A stretch of 64,000 nt of DNA from Solidesulfovibrio magneticus RS-1. Its GTDB lineage: Bacteria; Desulfobacterota; Desulfovibrionia; Desulfovibrionales; Desulfovibrionaceae. Positions 27,112-36,007 of this stretch are shown one piece after another (position 1 is the stretch's first letter; every line of letters starts with the position of its first letter). The translations under genes were made by a program, and so were the position numbers. Location: positions 2,199,501 through 2,263,500 of the forward strand of contig NC_012796.1 of assembly GCF_000010665.1 (NCBI RefSeq). Reading direction: 5' to 3'. A model generated the notes under the pieces. The model saw nothing but the letters and a program-made list of their open reading frames with translations. It was not told where the DNA came from and did no database searches.

Positions 27112-27729
27112 ATGGGCCACTGTGTTTCACGTCGTATCGGATCGGCCGCCGTCTGCGGCCTGTGCCTGCTTTTCGCGCTTGGCGGCCTGGGTTGCGCCCG
27201 CCGCGAACCGGTTCCCGTCGCGCCGGCAGCCGCCCCCGCGCCGCCGCCGCCCGCGCCGGCCCGGGAAGTCGTCATTTGCAAGATCGAACGGGAGACAGCC
27301 TACGATCGGGGGCTGAAGGCCTACGAGGCTGGCGAGGCCAAGCGGGCCATGGCCCTGTGGCGCGAGGCCGCCGGCGACGCCGAACTGGCCGTGCGCCAGA
27401 AAGCGCTTTTCGCCATGGCTTCGGTGAAGCTCTCCCAGGCCGGCAGCGACGCCGAACTCGCCGCCGCCATGGAAATGTTCGACGCCTGGTCCAAGAAATC
27501 CCCGCCCGGCGGCAGCGGCGAGGATGCCCGGTTCCTCGTGCCCCTGCTCAAGTCCTACAAGCCGGGCTTCGCGCTTAAGGAGCAAAAGGCGTCCATGGAC
27601 CGCGACTGCGCCAAAAAGCTCGCCGAACGCGAGGAACAGGTGCGAAGGAGCCTCCAGCAGCAGGTCAAGGCCCTGGAGACCATCCACCAGCAGATCCAGG
27701 AAAAGAAAAAGGGCCTGACAAACTATTAA
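27112..27729 (+). CDS. Probable lipoprotein between kinase and regulator (QseG-like position)
   Basis: 205 residues from ATG 27112, directly after the kinase stop; ATG 27094 is possible. A signal peptide (AAVCGLCLLFALGGLGC) ends in a cysteine with an imperfect lipobox, then a Pro/Ala-rich linker. One or two TPR-like helical repeats follow (YDRGLKAYEAGEAKRAMALW), with a coiled-coil tail (AEREEQVRRSLQQQVKALET). Its position suggests a lipid-anchored partner of the kinase sensor. I found no clear sequence signature to confirm homology with QseG. Confidence 0.6.
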   Translation: MGHCVSRRIGSAAVCGLCLLFALGGLGCARREPVPVAPAAAPAPPPPAPAREVVICKIERETAYDRGLKAYEAGEAKRAMALWREAAGDAELAVRQKALFAMASVKLSQAGSDAELAAAMEMFDAWSKKSPPGGSGEDARFLVPLLKSYKPGFALKEQKASMDRDCAKKLAEREEQVRRSLQQQVKALETIHQQIQEKKKGLTNY

Positions 27730-27767
27730 GACCGGCGCGCCACGCCGCCAAGGCCGCCCAGAAGCAC

Positions 27768-29150
27768 ATGAGCATAGGCCCCCAGCAGACCCGAAAGACC
27801 ATCCTGGTCGTGGACGACGATCCGCACATCCTCGAAGTCCTTGAGGTGCGGCTCGTTTCCGCCGGCTATGACGTGGTCCCCGCCGCCAACGGCCTGGAGG
27901 CCCTGGAGGTGCTGTCGCGCCAGCCCGTGCGCCTGGTCATCTCCGACATGCGCATGCCCGGCATGGACGGGATGCGTATGCTCGAAGAGATGGAGCGCCG
28001 GGGCATCAAGCTCCCCATCATATTCTTGACCGCTCACGGCTCCATTCCCGGCGCGGTGGAAGCCATCAAGCACGGCGCCGTGGACTACCTGACCAAACCC
28101 TTCGACGGCCAGGAGCTTTTGGCCCGGGTCACCGACGTCTTCGCCAAGGCGGCCGGGCTTGACGCGGCCAAGACCATCAAGGCCGGCGACGGCGGCCAGC
28201 TCGGCGAAACCGGACTAGTCGGCCAAAGCCAGGCCATGCGCGACCTGGCCGCGCTCATTGAACGCGTGGCCCCCCGCGACGTCAACGTGCTGGTCCTTGG
28301 CGAATCGGGCACCGGCAAGGAACTGGTCGCCAATCTCATCCATCGCCGCAGCGCCCGCAAAAACGGCCCCATCGTCACCGTGGACTGCGGCTCCACCCCG
28401 GCCGGCCTGCTCGAATCCGAACTCTTCGGCCACGTCAAGGGGTCGTTTACCCACGCCGTCAAGGACAAAAAGGGCCTCATCGAGCAAGCCAACCAGGGCA
28501 CGCTCTTTCTTGACGAGATCGGCAACATCTCCACCGAAATGCAGGTGCGCCTGCTGCGGTTTCTCGAAAATCACAAGATCCGCCGCATCGGCGACGTGCG
28601 CGAAATCCAGGTCGATTGCCGGGTCATCGCCGCCACCAACGCCGACATCTTCGAGCAGGTGGCCGAGGGCGTCTTCCGCGAGGATCTGCTCTATCGCCTC
28701 AAGGTCGTGACCATAAACGTGCCGCCGCTGCGCGAACGCCGCGAGGACATCCCCATCCTGGCCGAGCATTTCGCCCGCCAGTTCTGCGCCGCCCAGGGCA
28801 TGCCGCCGGTGACCATCCCCACCGAGACCATGGCCTACCTCACCGCCTATCCCTGGCCGGGCAACGTCCGGCAACTGCGAAACGCCCTGGAAGCCGGGGT
28901 GGTGCTCGGTTCCGACGGCGTGCTGGCCCCCCAGGACCTCCAGCTTCCCCTGGCCGGCAAGGGCCCCGACCGTTCGCCCGACAACCTGTCCCTGGACCAG
29001 AGCGAAAAAGCCGCCATCATGCGCGCCCTGGAACAAGCCGGCTGGGTCCAGAAGGAAGCCGCGCCGCTGCTCGGCGTCAGCCGCCGCGCGCTCAATTACA
29101 AGATCCAGAAGTACGGCATCGAGATACCAAAACGCCGGGTGAAGAAGTAA
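27768..29150 (+). CDS. Sigma-54-type response regulator with altered GAFTGA loop
   Basis: 460 residues: receiver domain 1-125 with phospho-site D60 (ISDMRMPGMDG); AAA+ domain about 155-385 with Walker A GESGTGKE (179-186) and Walker B TLFLDEIG (about 245-252); Fis-type HTH at the end (EAAPLLGVSRRALNYKIQKY). The loop that touches sigma-54, normally GAFTGA, reads GSFTHA at 225-230. Thr228 is kept, but the second Gly is His. The protein may open sigma-54 promoters poorly, or use sigma-70 instead, like some divergent members. It is paired with the kinase at 25656. Confidence 0.88.
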   Translation: MSIGPQQTRKTILVVDDDPHILEVLEVRLVSAGYDVVPAANGLEALEVLSRQPVRLVISDMRMPGMDGMRMLEEMERRGIKLPIIFLTAHGSIPGAVEAIKHGAVDYLTKPFDGQELLARVTDVFAKAAGLDAAKTIKAGDGGQLGETGLVGQSQAMRDLAALIERVAPRDVNVLVLGESGTGKELVANLIHRRSARKNGPIVTVDCGSTPAGLLESELFGHVKGSFTHAVKDKKGLIEQANQGTLFLDEIGNISTEMQVRLLRFLENHKIRRIGDVREIQVDCRVIAATNADIFEQVAEGVFREDLLYRLKVVTINVPPLRERREDIPILAEHFARQFCAAQGMPPVTIPTETMAYLTAYPWPGNVRQLRNALEAGVVLGSDGVLAPQDLQLPLAGKGPDRSPDNLSLDQSEKAAIMRALEQAGWVQKEAAPLLGVSRRALNYKIQKYGIEIPKRRVKK

Positions 29151-29499
29151 GAAAGACGGGAAGATGCCTCTGGCGGCCGGGGGCCGACCGCCCCCCCGGA
29201 CCCCCCGAAATAATGGGAAAAGGGGCAAGTGGGGAGGGGAAGGGCTGGTCGGTGAGCTGCCTCGACTTCCCCGAGTTCGACGTTTGCCCGCCACGCCTGC
29301 CACGCTGTCCCGACGCTCGCCCGCGTACCCGAAAAATCACGCTTTTGTCGTCGTCTGTTCTTGCCGCCGCCTTGGCAAGGGGTGCGGTTTCTGTCACAAC
29401 GACGAAACGATCCCCAATGGATCGACCGGCCGCGTTATGCGGCCGGCGTGTCGCGGGATCACGGACTATAAGCCGGCCCTGGCCGGAATCGGGTGGCGC
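29151..29499. other. Gap with a third GGAAGATGCCTC repeat copy
   Basis: 349 bp. GGAAGATGCCTCTGG begins at 29159, and a hairpin CCGGGGG (29177-29183)/CCCCCGG (29193-29199) follows, then GACCCCCC and AATGGG as in the other copies. The repeat probably ends transcription of the two-component operon. The rest (about 29240-29499) should contain the promoter of the FtsX/OPT operon, but I see no convincing motif. Confidence 0.6.
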
Positions 29500-30231
29500 A
29501 TGTTGCAGGCGGAAGGCGCGTCTTCAAACCAGACCGGCAAGTCGGCCAGGATCGCCAGGCAAGTGGTCCTGCCCTTTGGCAAGTCGCTGGAAATCAGTAT
29601 CAAAAGCATCAAGGTCCGGTTTTTCCGGTCCATGATCACCGTGGCCAGCCTGGTTTTGGCCGTGGCCTTCCTGAGTTTCATCCTGACCGGGGCCAACGTG
29701 GCCGCCGGTCTTTTGCGCTCCGGCGAACCCCGACTACGCCTGGCCCTGGTCGAGGCCGGCTACGACCTGCCGAGCCTGCCGCCGCCGGGCGTCGTGGCCC
29801 AGGACGAAGCGGGCAAGCTCTCCGCCAGTCCCAAGGAACGCTGGATCGTCATCCTGTCGCTTCTGGTCTGTACCGTAGGCATCGTCAACGCCCAACTCAT
29901 GGCCGTCACCGAGCGTTTCCGCGAGATCGGCACCATGAAGTGCCTGGGCGCGCTGGACCGTTTCATTTTGCGGCTGTTTTTGCTCGAAGCCGGGATGCAG
30001 GGCCTTGTCGGCGCGTTTATCGGGGCCATCCTGGGCGTTGTGGTCGGGCTGCTGGTCGGACTCGTGCGGTTCGGACTGGCCGCCGCCGCCAATCTGTCGC
30101 CCCTGGACGTGCTGGCGACCCTGGGGATTTCCGTGGCCGTTGGCGCGGGCTTGAGCCTTCTTGGCGTGGTCTATCCGGCGGCCGTGGCCGCCCGGATGCG
30201 CCCCATCGAGGCCATGCGCGCCCAGGAATGA
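29500..30231 (+). CDS. FtsX-type ABC permease
   Basis: About 243 residues; the ATG at 29500 is chosen because it is the last one before the conserved region, although no strong ribosome site is seen. After a basic N-terminal stretch (ISIKSIKVRFFRSMITVASL) there are four helices at about 47-68, 118-140, 165-190 and 205-228. The conserved block is TVGIVNAQLMAVTERFREIGTMKCLGALDRFIL. Only a short periplasmic loop is present, unlike MacB or LolC. It is the small permease of an ABC system with the ATPase encoded 52 nt downstream. Confidence 0.82.
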   Translation: MLQAEGASSNQTGKSARIARQVVLPFGKSLEISIKSIKVRFFRSMITVASLVLAVAFLSFILTGANVAAGLLRSGEPRLRLALVEAGYDLPSLPPPGVVAQDEAGKLSASPKERWIVILSLLVCTVGIVNAQLMAVTERFREIGTMKCLGALDRFILRLFLLEAGMQGLVGAFIGAILGVVVGLLVGLVRFGLAAAANLSPLDVLATLGISVAVGAGLSLLGVVYPAAVAARMRPIEAMRAQE

Positions 30232-30283
30232 TGTCGCCGCGCGGCCGAACCTGCCGCGCGGACGTTTGAAGCAGCGGGGGAGT

Positions 30284-31024
<741 letters not shown>

Positions 31025-31030
31025 TCCTCC

Positions 31031-34000
31031 ATGGCGACTCCCCGTTTATTGTCGGGCGCTTCGGTTCGTCCCTGGGCCTGGCTGTGGCTGCTGGCGGCTT
31101 TGTGCCTGCTTGCCGCCGGTCCGGCCGAGGCCAAGCGGGCCAAGAAGGCCGTCCCGGACGCCAAAGGCGCGGCCATGGCCGAAGCCTGGCTGGCCGCCGA
31201 CGCGGCCGACCTGGACCGGGTCGTCATCGAGTCCCTGGCCGGCCTTGGCGACCGGTCCATCGGCACGCCAGGCGGGCGGCTGGCCGCCGACGCCGTGGAA
31301 GCCTTTTTCAAGGGGCTGGAGGCCGGCGAGGTGGGGCGGCTGTCCTACCGCGCTCCGGCCATGCTCCATGGCCCGGCCAGTCTTGCCGTGGACGGCGGGG
31401 GACGGGCCGATGTCTCACCCCTGGCCCTAAATGCCTTCACCCCCGGCTCACTGCCGCCGGAGGGCCTCATCGGGCCTGTCGTCTACGCTGGGGCCGGCGG
31501 CTACCGCGATTTTGACGGCACGGTCCCCAAGGACGCCATCGTGCTCATGGATCTCGACAGCGGCCGCAACTGGCAGGCCGCCGCCCAGCTCGGGGCCAGG
31601 GCGCTGGTCTACATCGACGACAGCCCGCCAAACGATCCGGCCGGGGCCGGCGTCTACCGCGACAAGTTCGAACTGACCCCGGTGCGCTTCCCGCGTTTTC
31701 TGCTCTCGGCCGCCAAGGCCCGGGAGCTTTTCGGCGATTATAAATCCTTGAAGGGGACCCCCGGCGGCGCGGCCGCCACCTTGGCCGCCAAGGCCGGCTG
31801 GGAGCCGGTGGTGGCTGACAACGTCCATGTGTTCTTCCCCGGGACCGATCCGGCCCTGGCCGGCCAACTGCTGGTCATCGACGCCGCCTACGACGCCGCC
31901 GCCTATGCCCCGGGCCGCGCTCCAGGGGCTGACGAGGCTGCCTCCCTGGCCGCGCTGCTGCGTCTGGCCCGGGAGTTCGCCGCTCAGCCTCCGGCCCGGC
32001 CGACGCTGCTGGTTGCCACCTCCGGCCGGGGGCAGTCCATGGCCGGGCTGCGAGAATTTTTCGCCGCCCTGCGCGGCAAGGGCAAGGACCTGCGCACCCA
32101 GGCTCGCGACCTCAAGGAAGCCGCCCGCAAGGCCGAGGGCGTGGTCAAGGCCCTGGACGAGGCCGCTGCCGGCGGCGAAGCGGCCAAGGCCGCCCTGGCC
32201 GATCCCGGCGTGCGCGAGGCGCTGCTGGAAACGCTTAAAGACGAAGTCGATGTCGTCACCACCCGGCTCATGCGCCTGCGTCTGGCCGGCCAGACCCGCG
32301 ACGAGACCGCCATCGCCGCCCTGGCCGAACGCCGGGCCGGCCTGCGGCGCATCATGTGGCGCGAGGATTTGACCATTTTGCCCCCGGCCGAGGCCGAAAT
32401 GCTCCTGGCTCTGGCCCCGGCCGCCCGGGAACGGCTGGCCCGCGACCGGGCCGGAGCCGAGGCCGAGGCCGGCTGCATCGAAAGCGCCCGGGAGCTGCGA
32501 AAGCTCATCGGCGACCGCGACGTCACGGCCCAGGCCTCGCTCTATCTTTCCAGCCACGGCGAAGGCGTGGCCAGCCTGTGCGAAGGTTTCGGCTTCGAGG
32601 TCAAGCCCGACGTCAACCCGGCCCAGGCTTACGGCCGCCTCAACCGGTCGCTGTCCGCCGCCGCCGAGGCCGCGGCCAAGGCGGTCGGACTCCCGGCCGG
32701 CTATTACCGCGACGGGATGCGCGACGACCGCCAGAACCCCTGGCAGGGCCTGCTCCCTGACCGGCCCATCCTTGGCGGCGAATTCGGCAATATGGCCGGC
32801 GTGCTGGGATTCACCCTGGCCACCGTTGGCGACGCCAGACTCGCCTGGGGCACCCCTGGCGACCTGCCGGCGCGCGTGGATTTCGCGGCCCTTGAAAAGC
32901 AGGGCCGCTTTGTCGCGGCCATGGTCGCGGCCATGGCCTCTCCCGGCTTCGAGGCCGGCGAGAAACGGCCGCGAAACGTCTTTTCGACCCTCACCGGCCG
33001 GGTCAACTTCATCCGCCAGGGCGAGCTTTTCCCCGACCGCCCGGCCCCCGGCACGGTGGTGTGCGTCTACCAGGGCAAGACCCGGTTCTACGCCATGACC
33101 GACGCTCGGGGGCAGTTTCGGGTAAACGGTCTGGCCAACAAGAAGCATGTTCTCGACAAGGCCGTGGTCGAAGGCTACCGCTTTGACCCCGACACCGGCT
33201 CGGCCATCTGGGCCGTGGACAAGAAGCAGACCGGCAAGGACGCCTACCGCGTCAAGATGAATCGCAACGCCATGGAAACCGACCTCATCATGTTCGGTTG
33301 CGAGCAGACCACGCTGTTTTCCGCCTTCGATCCCCGGTCATTCCGCTATTTCACCCGCATCGAGCTTCTCGACGCCCGGCGCGAGGCCCCGCCCTTGCGC
33401 TCCTGGTTCTCGCGCCTGGACACCCTCGATTCCACGCTGCTTTCCATCTTCCTCGAACCCGGCACGCCCTTTAAGTGCATCCTCTCCGACACCGTGCTGG
33501 CCCGAAAGCTTCTGCTGTTAAACGCCGACGCCGCCCACCCCACCGGCGTGGGCTATCCCGTGGACGCCTGGCCCATCCTGCCGGCCACGGAGCTTCTGGG
33601 CGCGCGCGACATGTGGGCCCTGGTCGGCCCGCGCATCGCCAACCTCGAAGCCCACGGCATCGTCAGCGACCGCATCCGCGATCTCACCGACCAGGGGCGC
33701 GCCCTGTACGCCCAGGCCCTGGCCGCCGAGGAGGCCGGCCGTTTCGACGCCATGGTCACGGCCGCCAGGTCCAGCTGGGCCTTGGCCGTTCGGGTCTATA
33801 ACGATGTGGAAAAGACCCAGCGCGACGTGCTCATTGGCGTACTGTTCTACATTTCGCTGTTTATCCCCTTTGCCTACTGCGTGGAGCGGGTGGTCTTCAA
33901 CTACGCCGACATCCACAAGCGCATCGTGGCCTTCCTGGGCACCCTGGCGGCGGTCATCGCCGTGGTCTACGCCGTGCATCCGGCCTTCAAGCTCACCTAC

Positions 34001-36007
34001 AGTCCACTGGTCGTCATCATCGCCTTTTTCATTCTCGGCCTGTCGGTCATGGTGGCGGCCATTATCTTCCTGCGCTTCGAACGCGAAATGACGGCGCTGC
34101 AGCGCCGGGCTTCCCACGTCAAGGCTACCGAGATCGGCGGGATGCGCGCCTTTGCCGCCGCCTTTGTCATTGGCGTGAGCAACCTGCGCCGCCGCAAGAT
34201 CCGCACGGCGCTGACCTGCCTGACGCTTGTCATCCTCACCTTCACCATCATGAGCTTCACCAGCGTCAAGTCCACCCGGGACGAGGGCGCGGCCAAACTC
34301 TCGGATGCCGCCGCCTACCGGGGCGTGCTGCTCAAAAACATCGGCTGGCACAGCCTGCCGCCCGAGTCTCTGGCCGTCCTGCGCGACGCGTATGGCGCAA
34401 GCGATGTGGTGGCTCCCCTGGCCTGGCTGGAGCTGCCCGAAAAGACCGTGGCCCCGGTTACCCGCATCCGGGCCGGCGAGCGCGGCGAGGCCGTCCAGGG
34501 CGTCATGGGCCTGTCCGCCGACGAAGCCCGCCTTGGCCGCGTGGCCGACATGTTGACCGACGGCCGCTGGTTCGCCCCGGGCGACGACGACGCCGTGATC
34601 CTGCCAAGGCCCATGGCTGAGCGCCTGGGCGTGGCCCCGGGTGATCAGGTGTCGCTTTTTGGTCGGGAATTCCGCGTGGCCGGACTGTTCCGCAAAAACG
34701 CCCTGGAAGAGCGGCCCGACCTGGACGGCGAACCGCTCACCCCGGTCGTCTTCCCGTCCGAAGCCTCCAAGGAGGCCAGCGAGGCCGAGAAAGAGGCGGC
34801 CGAGTCCGGCGAGGACGTCAAAACCCTGCAAAGCCGCTATCAGCACATCGACGACGATCTGGTCGTCATCCTGCCCTACGGGACGCTCATGGGCCTTGGC
34901 GGCCAGCTCAAGTCCGTGGTGGTGGCCCCGCCGGCTGATGCTTCGGGCGTCGCGACGACGGCGGCCCAGGACAACGCCGCCCGGGCTGGGCGGCTGGCCG
35001 ACCGCTTCGGTCTGGCCGTTTTTTCCGGTCAGGACGACGGCGTGTTCCTCTACCATGCCGGCGATTCCCTGGGTTATGCCGGCGTGCCCAACATCCTCAT
35101 TCCCTTGATCATCTCCGTGCTCATCGTGCTTAATACCATGATCGGCGCGGTCTATGAGCGCAAACGCGAGATCGGCGTCTACACCGCCGTGGGCCTGGCC
35201 CCGTCCCATGTCTCGTTTCTGTTCATCGCCGAGGCACTGGCCTTTGCCGTCATCAGCGTGGTTCTGGGCTACCTGTTGGCCCAGACCACGGCAGGCCTCT
35301 TGTCCGGCACCTCGCTATGGGCCGGCATGACCGCCAACTACTCGTCCACGGCCGGCGTGGCCGCCATGCTGCTGGTCATCGCCGTGGTGCTCCTGTCGGT
35401 CATCTATCCTTCCCGGGTGGCCGGCCAGATCGCCATCCCCGACGTCAACCGCTCCTGGACGCTGCCCGAACCGGTAAACGGCGTCATTGCCGCGCGCCTG
35501 CCCTTTCTGGTCAAGGTGCGGGAGCAGGAGTGCGCCGGCGGCTTCCTGCTGGACTACTACCAATCGCACCAGGACGTCTCCCATGGCCTTTTCGCCACGG
35601 CCGACGTGGACTACGCCTTCGAATGCCCCTGGGACCTGCCCGGGGCGGCGGCACACCCCAAGGTGGCCCATCCCGAATTCTGCGATTTGCGGGCCTGTAT
35701 GCGCCTGACCGGCACGGTCTGGCTCGCGCCGTTCGATTTCGGCATCAAGCAGACCATGTCCCTTATCTTTACGCCGGCCAAGGACACCCCGGGTTATATG
35801 GAAATCGACGTGGAACTGACGCGCGTCGCCGGCGAGGCCGGCATGTGGAAGCGGCTCTCCAAAGGCTTTTTGAACGACCTGCGCAAGCAGCTCCTGGTCT
35901 GGCGCTCCCTGGAAGAGTCCATGCGGACCTCCTATGAGGACAAGGTCATCGCCGGCTACGGCGCGCGCCTGCGCGGCGACGCCCCGGCCGGGGAGGGCAG
36001 GGCATGA
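31031..36007 (+). CDS. Giant FtsX-type permease with pseudo-M28 peptidase ectodomain
   Basis: 1658 residues. A signal peptide spans about 1-34. Residues 50-360 resemble an M28 aminopeptidase with an inserted PA-type segment (TPGGRLAADAVEAFF; VVYAGAGGYRDFDG; PGADEAASLAALLRLARE). The zinc ligands are missing: HxD reads AYD (about 286-288) and the catalytic Glu-Glu site reads SGRGQSMAGL (about 331-340). A charged helical region follows. About 674-747 is a carboxypeptidase-regulatory-like beta domain. Three helices span about 932-1025. A MacB-like permease core (about 1040-1465) has the FtsX signature VYERKREIGVYTAVGLAPS. A soluble domain of 190 residues ends the protein, which is far larger than usual permeases. 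The stop overlaps the next start. Confidence 0.8.
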   Translation: MATPRLLSGASVRPWAWLWLLAALCLLAAGPAEAKRAKKAVPDAKGAAMAEAWLAADAADLDRVVIESLAGLGDRSIGTPGGRLAADAVEAFFKGLEAGEVGRLSYRAPAMLHGPASLAVDGGGRADVSPLALNAFTPGSLPPEGLIGPVVYAGAGGYRDFDGTVPKDAIVLMDLDSGRNWQAAAQLGARALVYIDDSPPNDPAGAGVYRDKFELTPVRFPRFLLSAAKARELFGDYKSLKGTPGGAAATLAAKAGWEPVVADNVHVFFPGTDPALAGQLLVIDAAYDAAAYAPGRAPGADEAASLAALLRLAREFAAQPPARPTLLVATSGRGQSMAGLREFFAALRGKGKDLRTQARDLKEAARKAEGVVKALDEAAAGGEAAKAALADPGVREALLETLKDEVDVVTTRLMRLRLAGQTRDETAIAALAERRAGLRRIMWREDLTILPPAEAEMLLALAPAARERLARDRAGAEAEAGCIESARELRKLIGDRDVTAQASLYLSSHGEGVASLCEGFGFEVKPDVNPAQAYGRLNRSLSAAAEAAAKAVGLPAGYYRDGMRDDRQNPWQGLLPDRPILGGEFGNMAGVLGFTLATVGDARLAWGTPGDLPARVDFAALEKQGRFVAAMVAAMASPGFEAGEKRPRNVFSTLTGRVNFIRQGELFPDRPAPGTVVCVYQGKTRFYAMTDARGQFRVNGLANKKHVLDKAVVEGYRFDPDTGSAIWAVDKKQTGKDAYRVKMNRNAMETDLIMFGCEQTTLFSAFDPRSFRYFTRIELLDARREAPPLRSWFSRLDTLDSTLLSIFLEPGTPFKCILSDTVLARKLLLLNADAAHPTGVGYPVDAWPILPATELLGARDMWALVGPRIANLEAHGIVSDRIRDLTDQGRALYAQALAAEEAGRFDAMVTAARSSWALAVRVYNDVEKTQRDVLIGVLFYISLFIPFAYCVERVVFNYADIHKRIVAFLGTLAAVIAVVYAVHPAFKLTYSPLVVIIAFFILGLSVMVAAIIFLRFEREMTALQRRASHVKATEIGGMRAFAAAFVIGVSNLRRRKIRTALTCLTLVILTFTIMSFTSVKSTRDEGAAKLSDAAAYRGVLLKNIGWHSLPPESLAVLRDAYGASDVVAPLAWLELPEKTVAPVTRIRAGERGEAVQGVMGLSADEARLGRVADMLTDGRWFAPGDDDAVILPRPMAERLGVAPGDQVSLFGREFRVAGLFRKNALEERPDLDGEPLTPVVFPSEASKEASEAEKEAAESGEDVKTLQSRYQHIDDDLVVILPYGTLMGLGGQLKSVVVAPPADASGVATTAAQDNAARAGRLADRFGLAVFSGQDDGVFLYHAGDSLGYAGVPNILIPLIISVLIVLNTMIGAVYERKREIGVYTAVGLAPSHVSFLFIAEALAFAVISVVLGYLLAQTTAGLLSGTSLWAGMTANYSSTAGVAAMLLVIAVVLLSVIYPSRVAGQIAIPDVNRSWTLPEPVNGVIAARLPFLVKVREQECAGGFLLDYYQSHQDVSHGLFATADVDYAFECPWDLPGAAAHPKVAHPEFCDLRACMRLTGTVWLAPFDFGIKQTMSLIFTPAKDTPGYMEIDVELTRVAGEAGMWKRLSKGFLNDLRKQLLVWRSLEESMRTSYEDKVIAGYGARLRGDAPAGEGRA

